Origin: Knufia peltigerae
Taxonomy: Eukaryota > Ascomycota > Eurotiomycetes > Chaetothyriales > Trichomeriaceae
Assembly: GCA_030247855.1 (NCBI GenBank)
Contig: JAPDRN010000008.1
Coordinates: 124,001 to 188,000 of the forward strand
DNA: 64,000 nucleotides
Direction: 5' to 3'
Part shown: piece by piece, positions 46,856 through 58,023 of the stretch
Layout of the letters: every line of letters begins with the position of its first letter
How positions within the stretch are numbered: position 1 is the first letter of the stretch
Program-made: the position numbers and the translations under genes
The notes under the pieces: model-generated
Databases searched by the model: none
Told to the model about the DNA's origin: nothing
What the model saw: the letters and a program-made list of their open reading frames with translations, nothing else

Positions 46856-46876
46856 GTTAGCATGTACCCCCTTGTA
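46847..46876. promoter_or_regulatory. Perfect 10-bp inverted repeat upstream of the nitroalkane oxidase
   Basis: TACAAGGGGG (46847-46856) and CCCCCTTGTA (46867-46876) are exact reverse complements around a 10-bp spacer. It could be a dimeric transcription-factor site in the nitroalkane oxidase promoter or a structural element in the 3' flank of the protoglobin gene. Confidence 0.5.
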
Positions 46877-47157
46877 GGAAGAAGCCAGATCTAGTGCGCG
46901 CGTCGTTATCACGGTAATCCCAAGCATGAGAACCCATTCCAGGATCGATTGCTCGACACTTATATGGGTGCTACTACCGACAAGCCGACAAACATGAAAC
47001 CTGACGCCTTCCTTTGGCCCCCTTGATGCCCGTTGCCTGCATCCCTTGAGATCTCTTACACTGTACCCATTTCTATCAGCTGGGCCCGACAATGGCACTA
47101 GTTCTACGCGGAATAGATTATATCGTCTTATGCTGATGATATCGCTGACGTCGACTC

Positions 47158-47937
47158 TCAGGGTCGTTTCACTTTCCAAACTGCTGCCAGAGCCACAACC
47201 GCCGCCGCGGCCATGGAGATACATATCGCGGTCGCAGGAGCTTCACTGCTGAATAACCTATTAGCTGACAAAGCCTCGGCGCCTTGTTGTCCTTTTCGTA
47301 CCTGATCCTTCGATGGCGTCACTTCTGACAGATCATTGACATAGTGTCTCGCGAAAAGGTCGTTTTGAAGCCACCAGTATTTGTTCAAGGCTTTCAAGGT
47401 GTCAACTCTCGTCTTGACGTCCAGCGCCTCGACTCCCATGACGAGGTCTGTGACGGCGTTCTCGACCCATCCCAGCAGCAAATTCACATCACGATACTCC
47501 ACGAATAGCCGCGGCTTGTTCTTGCGGTGCTTGAGCCCGGAGTCCATTGTGCCCGTATGTGCTTTGCCGACCTTATCAATGTAATCCCAGAACTTGCTCT
47601 CGGGCGTCCAATCGTGGTTGGATACTAGTCTGACTAGATATCCCTTGAGGAAATCTTTTCGGAATTTGATGTTTCCTTGATCCCTGTTCAGCTCGTGCAC
47701 GTCAACCGAGGTGCCGTCGGCGGACTGTGCTGGCGCGAATGTAGCGGCTGTGATGTCGTACTTGAGTAGATGGTCGTAAACGGCATCGACAACATCAGTC
47801 AACAATGGTGCCAGCACTGGCTTGCAGGCTTCGATGAGAGGACCATCTTTGGCAGGGTCCCATTGAAGGAACGACTGCAAATATGCCATGCGAGCCGGCA
47901 GGTCGCGGGTGATGAGTGGGCCGTCGATGTGCTGCAT
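47158..47937 (-). CDS. Protoglobin-family heme protein with C-terminal membrane anchor
   Basis: Read as a single exon, 259 aa. Residues about 1-206 are a protoglobin/globin-sensor domain: an N-terminal Z-helix-like MAYLQSFLQWDPAKD, the core helices, the probable proximal His127 in VGKAHTG and the following LLLGWVENAVTDLVMG helix. Such globins bind O2, NO or CO through heme. A hydrophobic helix at about 234-254 followed by WKVKRP forms a C-terminal tail anchor. The ATG at 47937 is the first in frame. A segment at 47301-47249 has intron-like ends (GTACGA, CTAAT, CAG). If spliced, the protein would stop at once after residue 212 and lose the anchor. It lies between nitroalkane oxidase and peroxidase on the same strand. 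Confidence 0.82.
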   Translation of the reverse strand: MQHIDGPLITRDLPARMAYLQSFLQWDPAKDGPLIEACKPVLAPLLTDVVDAVYDHLLKYDITAATFAPAQSADGTSVDVHELNRDQGNIKFRKDFLKGYLVRLVSNHDWTPESKFWDYIDKVGKAHTGTMDSGLKHRKNKPRLFVEYRDVNLLLGWVENAVTDLVMGVEALDVKTRVDTLKALNKYWWLQNDLFARHYVNDLSEVTPSKDQVRKGQQGAEALSANRLFSSEAPATAICISMAAAAVVALAAVWKVKRP

Positions 47938-48888
47938 GATTGTTGTTGTGTTGTCCAGTCTTGCTTGTGCTATCAAGGCTCAAGAGTGTACTTTTGTCTC
48001 TACACACTGGGGTCGTATTCTTGTATATATATTTCGAAGAAAACGGGCCGGGTGGTCAATTGATGAGAATGATAACTCACTCACAATCTATCTCCGCGGC
48101 AGCCGGCACACAACATCAGCTCGCGAGGGCTCTGGGTGGACCATTTCGCGTAACCATGCACCATGAAAGATCTGCCACTGCTACACATGTCCATTATTGC
48201 GGAACATGGCCGAGTTTAGTAAAGGCATGTAATGTGGTTACACGGGGCTGCGGTACAGGACGATATGGATAATACCGCGAATGCGATAGGTCGGCCGATG
48301 GGCTGGGAAGTCGAGCAGACGGAGCGCTTCTCCGCGGGTGATACATGTTCCCTTCTACTGGGGATTCCAGAAATGCAACGACATCATTGTTCAACGCAGT
48401 CCGGACGACGCTGAAAGTCGTTCTCCGGCTGTATCGAGCAGAATTCCCAATGGCTTGAGATATTGGAAAAATGGCCAACAGCTCGTCCTTCCAGGCACTC
48501 CGCAAAATGTTTGGTAATGAGTTCCACCCGTCAGAGCCTCGCGACCATTGATGTCAGCACCACCAAAACATCGGCGGCAGTTGTCAGAAGGTCGAGCGCC
48601 GGTCACTGGAGCCCCGGCGTCGCCCGAAAGTCTTACGAGACGACATCCATCCCTCATATTTGTTTGTCCGCGGAGGCTCTTCGTACTCTGCTTGAAGGTT
48701 CTACTCTATGCTGCTCCGATGAGCCTAAGAGCCTAAGACTTGCAGCACTACCAGGCACATAGATGCAGTCGGCCTTTGAAAATCTTTCCGTCTGCCGCAG
48801 GTTTGAGAGATAGAATTGATTTGTGAGCCACTAATCGCGCACACGCTGAATCCTCCACAACTCATGCGGACTCTGCTTTTTGAGCTAC
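47938..48888. other. Intergenic gap, no gene supported
   Basis: It holds the protoglobin promoter and the peroxidase 3' flank. Only short frames without recognisable features occur. Confidence 0.4.
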
Positions 48889-50495
48889 CTACAAGGGTGA
48901 ACCGGCACGTTCTGGTCCAGCAAATGCCTTGTTCAGCGAATCCCAAATCGGCTGTCCTCCATATGCAAGGTCACCAAAAGATGGACAGGTCAGCGATGTG
49001 AGCGCTGATCCGAGAGCATCCGTTATCAACTTCAATGGCTCGGCCAGTGTTGCAAACAAATTGGACAACGAATTCGGCGAAACCGTCTTGACTATCTGCA
49101 ATGCAAAGCAAATGAGATTGTTCCCCTGCAGCAGAGTCTCGAGGTTCAGAACGCCGCCAGAAATGTCTCCGATGTCTAATGGCGTAAAGGAGTTTACAGT
49201 CCCGGTGTTGCCCCCGATTGACATCAGTTTGGGATACTTGAGAAACCAATCCACGAAGTCGAGATTCATTTGAACGAGGCCATAGTCCACAGGTCTTCGG
49301 AACCAGTTCTCGGGGATTCTCTCCCAGCCTCGTTTGTACTCCAGTCCACCGTCTTCTGTGTCAATTACACCCCAGAAGGACTTGAACACTTCTTTGGCTG
49401 TTGCAAACGTCAGTACCCATTGGAGAAACCTAGTCGGGCAGAAACTTACTCATAATGCCATTTGGTTCTTGTGCAGAATGGTTCGACAACAGCCGCAGAG
49501 TAAAGGCAGCTCCAGCATTCCGGGCAATCATTCCTGTGTACGGTCCATACCAGCAGTATGGATTTGTTTCAATGCATTCATCCAGAGCCTCAACTGCCTG
49601 CTGGAGTACATCATCTGTCGAGATAACATCTTTCTCGGTTCCCGGTCGGTTATACAATGTCAAGAATTTGTCCATGTTCATGGTTGAGGCATCACCGGTG
49701 ACATACAGGTCGTCTCGTGTGAGTGAGGCATCGGCCTCGATGAAATTGTGGGATCTTCCGATGCCTTGTGGCTCACCCAGGAGTCCCAAGAGATTCCCTA
49801 GCAGGTTCTGTACTCTGGGGGATGTTCCGTCAATCGAAAATCCTGGGGTCAGGGACAAGGGATTGCCCGTCCACACCGTGCCTGCAATATTTTTAGCTTA
49901 TGATGTTATACCCAACGACCAGCATTTACCCATGGTTGAGAGAATTGTCGAGAGCCCAATATCCATCCCGTATACTGCGCGATATAATCAGCCTAGAGGC
50001 CAACGGCACAAGGCTGCTCGCCAACTCACCTGTATTTATTACTGCAATAACTTCCAAGAACTGGCAATACTCATGTCAGAAACAATTCCACGGCGGGTGG
50101 TCGGGTGGCTGCTCACGTTTGCTACTCCAGATCGATCAATGTAGCCATGATTGGCCAATGCATTAAGTCCCGGACATGGACCTCGCTGTGCACCAGAGTC
50201 GAAGTCTGGAGCTTGCCATTCATGTCTCCCACTGACTTATTGCAGTCAGCCTGGATGTTTCTCATATTTGCATGTCCACCATACCATCTATTGGGTCGAC
50301 TAAAGGGTCGAAAAGGAGTCTCTTTTCTTGCTGGTGTTTCCGAACATGGTGGACGATTTGCTCGAGTGAAAGACCTTCCGGAATGTCCAAGCCGCCCGAT
50401 CTTGCTAGGAGCGCGACATTCGAGGCCGTTGGAAATGCAAATGCAGAAAGGCTGCAACCGGCAAGTGGGGCGCAGAGATGAAGAAGAAGCCTCAT
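48889..50495 (-). CDS. Secreted heme-thiolate peroxidase (chloroperoxidase/UPO family)
   Basis: Six exons: 50495-50285, 50235-50117, 50060-50030, 49974-49930, 49881-49450 and 49397-48889, giving 448 aa. Every junction is in phase and rebuilds family motifs. A signal peptide (about 1-20) is followed by FPTAS. The heme-ligand motif GPCPGLNALANHGYIDRSG places the axial thiolate at Cys91. The second motif EADASLTRDD has Glu184 (metal/heme side), Ser188 and Arg191, the EGD/EAD-x-S-x2-R-x-D box. These enzymes use H2O2 to halogenate, peroxidise or hydroxylate substrates. The C-terminus is longer than in short UPOs, as in the fungal long class. Exons of 31 and 45 nt would be easily missed. The adjacent nitroalkane oxidase produces H2O2, but that enzyme seems intracellular. 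Confidence 0.9.
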
Positions 50496-52576
50496 TATTA
50501 GGCAAACGAATGACAGTGTCACTGCACCGGGAGCAACGCACGCAAATAAAGACTGACTTGGGTGAGTTATCGAATGTTGACAGCAACGCCGAATATGAAG
50601 AATTATTGTCGCGATCCTACATCCTGACAGCGACCATGGTGACTATGCAAATCATCTGTAATTGTTCAACGCCGATCTGTATAGTTGGGCATACCAGCTA
50701 GACCAGAGTTTGTTCTTTTCGTTTCAAACTACCATGGACCTATCAAGGAGCGGGTAAAACCAAGCATTCTACGGAGTCCGAGTACCTTTCTTGTTGATGG
50801 AGTTGATCGAGCGTGCGCAATTCCGCGAGGCGAGTCATTCAAGAACTGCCGAAAAGAACCATGGTACGATCGGGATGAGTTTGTGAAACATTCACCACGA
50901 TGTTAGCCCCCAGCCTGGTCGTCCGGCTATTTACCAAGAGGTTCTAAAAAGCCGTTGATGTCGATCATCTTCTATTAGAATGGAATGGTATAAAAGTGCC
51001 AAGGATTGGCTATACTCGAGGATCCAGCCACTTTCGCCTCGTCGGGCCAGCGACCTGGTTTCTGAAGCAGCCAACAGGGAAGTGGAGAATGGGACGCCAA
51101 TAGTATGATCGGGTCCTTCATTAAGGCAAAGCGCCCCATACCCTTAATCAAAGCTCACGACAAGTCCCAAGACACAAGGATGTGCAAGTGCATCTGAAAT
51201 TGCGCCAGCGCCATGGCGAAGCGTGTCCGGTAATGGCACGCGGGAGTCTGTCAATCACTCTCGCCATGCTGTGGCTGGCAGCTGCAAGGCATCTCCTGTA
51301 ACCCATACACAAAGTGGATCCGACCGTTATCCTGTCAGGCTATGCCAGGTCTACGGCACCGTTTGCTCCTTCTTCCTTCTGGATGTCCATGATTGCTGAT
51401 CATTCGGCTGTTTGGACACATGGACTCTCCTTGAACGGGGAGCAATATTTTTTTTGCCATGTCTCCAAGCCTTGCAAGGAGAAGCAAGCAATCTGCTGGC
51501 GCAGGGCGTCTGGGTCTGTCCTCCTGAGGAAACTCGTCGTCCTCCCGTCCTGAGGGGCAATGAGGCAAAGGTATCGATATTATGGACCAAGTCTCATAAT
51601 TCTACATATGTCAAAGGCAGCCTTAAGCCTCTGCGGATTGATGGCACCAATAGCATAATCTAATTGTTCCGCAAACGTTGATGATCAGGACCGCTCCTAA
51701 GGAAGCTTTAGCCGGCGTCGTGCTACGGAGTGATTTTCTCTTTCCTGGGGCGACACCGTCAGTGGAAAAATGATACCGGGGACTCCCTGCGGCAAGGCTG
51801 GAGGGATGAGAGCCAGGAGCCTTGTGCGGAGCCACGTCTGCATTAGTGATCCTCTGCCCAAGTCATTTCTGACAGCGGTGGCACATTTCATGGCATGATC
51901 CCGACTTTCCAACTTTATGCCCCAGCAAGGACATGATATGGTGCACCCGCCCTGACGGCTCAGCACATTAGTTGAACCCACAACGAGGAAATCCGCCCTG
52001 CTCCTACTTGTACGAGTATCAACGGTCTCTTCTCGTCTGCACAACCAGGGACGATCGTTCTAGGTGCATATCCACCGAAGGATTGAACTGAATCATTCGG
52101 TGGTTGACAATTCTTGGCCCCTTGGGCCTTTACAAGCCTGCCAAAATCCCTGCAACTAAGTCCTGGGAGACCAGTTCTAACGGAAAGCCTACGAGTCCTC
52201 TTTACCGTACAGCACATGCTCTTCAAACATTCGGATCCTAGTATTCGAATACCCATGCATTGACCAGTTTTCGGTGCCTTCAGACGACAGGCCATACCCT
52301 ACTTGACGTACAGGGTCTATAACTCCACTTCAGGATAGGCCGTGCCCACAAGGATACATGCAGTCAACAGCGAGAAGGCTGGCATTGCATGTATGCTTGC
52401 TGATGCGGAACTACAAAGAATACACAATCAATACAGAGTCCTGAACGGGTATTTCCCACCTGGCTGCCGATCAGTCGACTGGAAAGGTATATACATCAGG
52501 AGTCTTTTGAAAGTTATGTCCCGTTTCTCACCAGGTGCCAATGAGGACTCTATTACTTCGACACAACACAGGCACG
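50496..52576. other. Long gap, no gene supported
   Basis: It separates the divergent peroxidase and CFEM-receptor genes. It contains a TATAAAAG at 50989-50996 with no gene behind it and TACGGAGT words near 50770 and 51723. A segment at 50940-50982 resembles 54848-54888. No coding stretch with family features is visible. Confidence 0.4.
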
Positions 52577-54208
52577 ATGCGGTCTCCAATTACGTTCGTC
52601 GTTCTTCTAATTTTGGCAATACTGTCGACTACTAGGGCTCAGCAAGAATATCCCGAATGTGGTGTAAGAAGACATCCTCCCTAGCTTCAACATACACACT
52701 GACAGAACTCAGCTTAACTGCACCATGGCGGGCATTTCCCAGTCCAAATGTTCCCCTACCGATACAGCATGTATCTGTACGGACAAAGAGTTGACAGCTG
52801 CCATCACAGAGTGTGTTGCTGTGAAATGTACCATAAGAGAAGCATTAAGTAAGGAACAACCCCCCTCGTATGCCAATGGACGTCAACTCTGACCGTCATA
52901 GCCACACAAAATGTGTCCTACACAACTTGCGGAGCTCCTATACGCGATCGAAGCCATCTAGTATCAGGTTTCGGTGCTGGCGGAGGTGCCGTAGCTTTGA
53001 TCGTCTACTTTGTGCGCATCTTTGCAAAGTATACTGTGCCTGCAGCGACATTTGGTTACGACGACCTCAGCATCACCATTGCAATGGTAAGAAGCACAAT
53101 AATCCTTCTGTGAATGTCTACTGATATATATAATAGGCACTTGGCGTCGTATTCTCTGTTCTTTCATTGATACGTAAGTAATAGGCTGAAGTGCTTCTGT
53201 TTTGCATATTTACTCACACTGCTCAACAGTCACGAAGAATGGCTATGGGAAAGACATTTGGACAATACCTTTCGATCACATTACCGAGATCCTCAAAGTA
53301 TGTACCTTCCTGTCAAAAGTGGCGAGCCCTTTTTTTAACTGACATTGGGTATAATTAGATCTATTATATTGACGAAGTCGTGTATATCATCACAGTCTCC
53401 ATGACCAAAGTCGCCATCCTCTGCTTCTACCTTCGAGTTTTCCCAGAGATGTACTTTCGCCGGCTCGTGCTTATTGCCATGGCTGCAACTATTGCGTATA
53501 TGATCGCATTTGTCCTCGTGTCTGCCCTGCAGTGTCAGCCCGTGAGCCTCGCGTGGACGCACTGGGACGGGGAGCACGAAGGACACTGCAACAACGTCAA
53601 CGCTCAGGGATGGGCCGCCGCTGGAATTAACATCTCCCTGGACGTGGCAATCATCGTGATGCCGCTGGGGTTGATTTCGAGGCTGAACCTGCACTGGAAG
53701 AAGAAACTACAAATATCCATCATGCTGAGTGTGGGAGTATTGTAAGTTTTCTCCATTGCCATCGAGAAGCTCTTGCTACACTCCTCACAAACATGGCTAC
53801 AAACAGTTTTACTGATCTTGTCTTTTCTTCCACCCCAGTGTTACCATTGTGAGCATCCTTCGACTTGACACATTGTTTTCATTTGCCAAATCCAGCAATG
53901 TCTCATACGACGGCGTCCCCTTTGGATACTGGTCTTCGATCGAATTACACGTCGGAATCATCTGCGCCTGTATGCCAGCACTGTACTCCTTGTTCAAACA
54001 CTATTTCCCCCAGGTCTTTGGAGGCGGAACGGTTCGAGGCAAAAGTACAAAGGGAAGTACCAAAGGAAGCAATACCGGACGTTCAAGCCGAGGGGCGTCA
54101 CCAGCGATTCATTTGGACTTTCAAAAAGATGACAACAAGGACAACTTTCACCCTTTGGTGGATGTCGAAAGCATTCGTGGTGACAGCAGACCAGGTGTCG
54201 CACTCTGA
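52577..54208 (+). CDS. CFEM-domain, seven-TM Pth11-like receptor
   Basis: Seven exons: 52577-52663, 52713-52848, 52902-53086, 53137-53173, 53230-53297, 53359-53741 and 53839-54208, giving 421 aa. A signal peptide (about 1-21) precedes a CFEM domain with all eight cysteines (EC, NC, KC, ACIC, EC, KC, TCG). Seven membrane helices of the fungal rhodopsin-like domain follow, including YIDEVVYIITVSMTKVAILCFYLRVFP and the ALQCQPV loop. The cytosolic tail is Ser/Thr/Gly-rich. In Magnaporthe Pth11 and relatives, such receptors sense surfaces or redox cues at the plasma membrane. The ligand here is unknown. Exon 4 is only 37 nt. All introns close in phase, so the gene looks functional. Confidence 0.9.
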
Positions 54209-55892
54209 AGTGCTTCACTGCAGTCTACTCAGAAGATTTCGGCGTCTGGAAGCGTGAAAAAGACAACTACTCCCTCTGGTACCTCTGGCACACCTGTCTG
54301 GTACAATAACGTATTACATGGAAGAATCAGTCTAATTTCCTCCTAAATAGTTTCAACAGGTTTACAGGTATAATCAAGCACGGTTAATCCACACATAAAT
54401 TCCAACTACGCACTATACTTGACAGTAAACAACGTCCATCTCCCAAAAGATCAGGGTGCAGAGGATACTCTACTGTACCTCAATGCCTCGCTCGTGACTA
54501 CTGCAACAGACACCTCCTCATTCTCTTTACGCAACAGATATCTCGAAAAGAAGCTAGCCAGTGTGGTCTTGTGCTTGAGGAGAGAAAGACCCAACTGTTG
54601 TGGTCTGTCACTCAAGATCCTTGTTAAGTCATACCGAGCACCACCGCTTAAAATTACGCCGTGAGCCACTGTATGTGCGTGATTGTACGGAGTATGATCA
54701 AGTGGCCCTTCTGATTAATGAGGTGTCCGCATCCGGGGCAGTTTTCTTAGTTTCCGACTTGGGGTAGCGTTAAGGTAGTTAGCCTCGTGCAAGGCTCTCC
54801 CGGGGCCACTAACGCAGGGGGGTCAATGCCCTGGTCCCAGATCAACGGTTCGAAAGCCGTTGTTGTCGATCATAACCTTTTGAATGTCGGGGCGCCTTTT
54901 GCCGGGTCTGATTCACTGATCAATGAGTGACCCCATTCGGACCACTCGAAGGAAAAAAGAACCTGGTACTTGACACGACAAGGCTTCAAAGCTTTCATCA
55001 GTCTAGGTTGTCCGTTTGTCATGGAAAAAAAACCTGCTGTGCATAGCCATCATAGGTGCTTATGAGCAGGTCAACAAAAATGCCCCTGAGGCAACCGCCA
55101 AAGGCAGAGCAGGCCGCTGTCTAGGTGATGGGTTCTTCCTGGTTGCCCGAGCCAGAAATTACAAGGACTACTGTAATAAAAAGTAGAGGACATGGTTCAT
55201 GGGTCCTTTGAGTGATGAAACTTGCTCTGCAGCCTTGTTCCTTATTCATGCCCAAAGTCCTACGGAGTATTTAATGTCTCCACTACACAATGCTAAGCCC
55301 TGTTACTGATGTACAGTAGTATACTTGTGTGCTGAGAGGTTGTTGGGTTCTTGGACTGGAATGGCTTGACTCCACCTTCATATTCCTCATACTTTTGCCG
55401 GCGCTTCCTTGGGTTTTCTGTCCCAGCGTGTCTCCATTATTTGTGAACTTCTACTAGAGGTCCCAAGGTGCCCATATTACTAGTTCAAGGTCGACCGGGG
55501 AGGGTCGACCGGACGGAGTATCTGCAAGACTGACTCGACCGTCACATCATCATCATCGACACCACGACAATGTCCCTCCAATGCACATCACTTCTCTCTC
55601 GGTGTACATCCGGGTGGATGCCTTAATTCCAGATTCCCTGGCGGTTCTCTCGGTGTAGTACTGGAACAGCGATCGTACGGTATACTTGTGGTAGAATATA
55701 ACTTCCCTCTCACACACGAGGCTGATGCGTTGGTGACACTCACTCAGACGTCGCTCTTTCTTTTGCCTGACCCTCAAGTCATTCCTTTTTGTTTTTCGAG
55801 TTGTATGTTCTTCGAGCAGAGAGGGGAGAGAGATTTTGGTTTGTGGTTGTGGTTGTGGCTTTCTTCACTCCCTTTGGAACCACCCAAAAACC
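54209..55892. other. Intergenic gap, no gene supported
   Basis: It contains TACGGAGTA at 54686-54694 and 55261-55269 and the short repeat at 54848-54888. A TTGTGG tract near 55840 lies in the leader of the GMC gene. Confidence 0.4.
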
Positions 55893-58023
55893 ATGAAGGC
55901 TTTTGCGTTTCTTGCACTCTTGAGTCCGGTCGTGACAGCTTTGTGAGTGATACTGAAGAGCTTTGTTCGGTTTAAACGCATACAAGCTAACATCACAATC
56001 AAGCACGGCCGGACATAGACATCTACACTCCAATCATGCCTCAAAACGACAAAGCATTAACGTCACCGCCCAGTCCCAGAATAGTACCACTCAGGGACCG
56101 GCGGCAAACTCGACCGAATATGACTACGTCGTCGTCGGTAGTGGCCCCGGTGGTGGCCCGTTGGCTTCGAGACTGGCCATAGCAGGTTACAAGGTCCTCT
56201 TGATCGACGCCGGGGATGACCATGGCGACGCCGTGTTCCAACAGGTGCCCGCCCTTCAACTACAGGCGACGGAATACGCGCCGATGCGATGGGATTACTT
56301 CGTCAACCACTACCCGGACGAGTCCCGGCAGGAACAAGACTCCAAGATGGTCTGGGACACGCCTTCGGGCGACCACTACGTCGGCAACAGTCCCCCTGCC
56401 GGTTCGAACCCCCTGGGTATCTGGTACCCGCGCACAGGAACTCTAGGGGGCTGCGCGGCGCACAACGCCATGATCACAATCTACCCGCACGAGAGCGACT
56501 GGAACAACATCGCGAGCATCACGGGTGACGACACCTGGCGCGCCGACAACATGAGAAAGTATTTCCAACGTCTCGAACGGTGCAGGTACCTCCCCAACAG
56601 CGTCGTCGGTCACGGGTTCGACGGATGGTTCGAGACCAGTCTCACGGAGCTGTCTCTCGCCGTCGAAGATACAAAACTCTTGTCTCTGATCATCTCGGCC
56701 GGGACGGCCATGGGCAAAGGCCTCCTTGGCAAAGTCATCAACACGGTTGCCGGTCTCGGTGAGGTTCTCCTGCGTGACATCAACGCTTACGTCCCCTCCC
56801 GAGATTCCCAAGAAGGTCTGTACCAGGTTCCGATCGCCGTCACCGAGGTTGAAAAGAAACGCAATGGTCCACGAGACTTTATCCTCGCCACCGCAAACGC
56901 CGTGAACCCTGACGGCTCGCGCAAATACCACCTCGACATCAAACTAAACACCCTCGTCACCAAGGTTCGATTCGACACCACCGGAACCAAACCCAAAGCG
57001 GTGGGGGTTGACTACATCCAAGGTCCTCGACTGTACCGCGCCGATCCCCTGTCCAAGTCATCGTCCACGGGAACCGAAGGCAGTGTGGATGCCGGGAAAG
57101 AAGTCATCGTCTCTGCCGGTGCCTTCAACTCTCCCCAACTCCTCAAGCTGTCCGGGGTCGGGCCCAGGGCTGAACTTGAAAAGTTTGACATTCCTGTCGT
57201 CGTGGACCTACCGGGAGTGGGGACGAACTTGCAGGATCGGTACGAGGCCACCATCGTCGGCGACAGCAACACCGACTTCGCCATCACTCACTCGTGTACC
57301 TTCCTCCGCACGGATCCCGACCCTTGCCTGGAACAATGGAAGAACCTGCCGGGACCTTCACTCAAAGGGACGTACGCCACCAACGGTATCGCCGTCGCCG
57401 TCGTGAAAAGGTCCTCCGCGGCCGGACCCGGCGACGACCCCGACCTGCTCATCTCGGGGGCCCCCGCCTACTTTACCGGTTACCACCCGGGCTACGCCAA
57501 CGAGTCCCTGAAGGACGCCCACCACTGGGCCTGGATCGTGCTCAAGGCTCACTCTCGCAACGACAAAGGGACCGTGACCCTGAGGTCCACCGACCCCAGA
57601 GACACCCCCCTGATCAACTTCAACTACTTTGACACGGGAAACACGGCCGACGGGGCCGACGAAAAGGACCTCGAGGCCGTCTACGAAGGCATGCAACTCT
57701 CGAGGGAAATGTTCCGGGATTACATCCCCCTCCAGGGGACGTTCAAGGAAGTGTGGCCCGGTGAGGATCGAGTCGACACCAAACAACAGATGAAGGATTG
57801 GATCAAGAAGGAGGCGTGGGGTCACCACGCCAGTTGTACCTGCCCGATCGGGGCAGACGACGACCCGAACGCCGTCTTGGATTCCAAGTTTCGGGTCAGG
57901 GGCGCCGACGGGCTCAGGGTGGTGGACGCCAGTGTCTATCCCAAGATCCCGGGTTACTACATCGTCCTGCCCACGTACATGGTCAGTGAAAAGGCCGCCG
58001 ATGCCGTCTTGGAAGATGCTTGA
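55893..58023 (+). CDS. Secreted GMC-family FAD oxidoreductase
   Basis: Two exons, 55893-55942 and 56004-58023 (61-nt intron), giving 689 aa. The short first exon supplies the signal peptide (MKAFAFLALLSPVVTA), which a single-frame reading would miss. The FAD-binding loop is VVGSGPGGGPLASRLA (60-75), and the first GMC signature region reads TGTLGGCAAHNAM. The substrate domain follows, and the catalytic His is His625 in GHHASCTCPIG. At the usual second catalytic position (His or Asn in GNTN-type motifs) the chain reads GYYIVLPTYM, so the second base is not the canonical residue. Family members oxidise alcohols or sugars, many with O2 giving H2O2. The substrate is unassigned. Codon use is markedly GC-rich at third positions. 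Confidence 0.92.

Larger units (their letters stand above)
46585..47157. other. Promoter region of the nitroalkane oxidase with repeats
   Basis: This 0.57 kb region separates the nitroalkane oxidase start from the protoglobin stop. It carries the tandem repeat and perfect hairpin listed separately and no gene. Confidence 0.5.

Noticed and set aside
46601..47224. 207-codon minus frame between nitroalkane oxidase and protoglobin
   Set aside because: It begins inside the protoglobin gene in another frame, spans the tandem repeats and has no domain.
50989..50996. TATAAAAG as a promoter
   Set aside because: No gene starts within several hundred bases downstream on that strand.
54830..54890. Possible tRNA (GGTTCGAAAGCC resembles a T-arm)
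   Set aside because: No matching acceptor stem, D-arm or anticodon arm can be folded around it.
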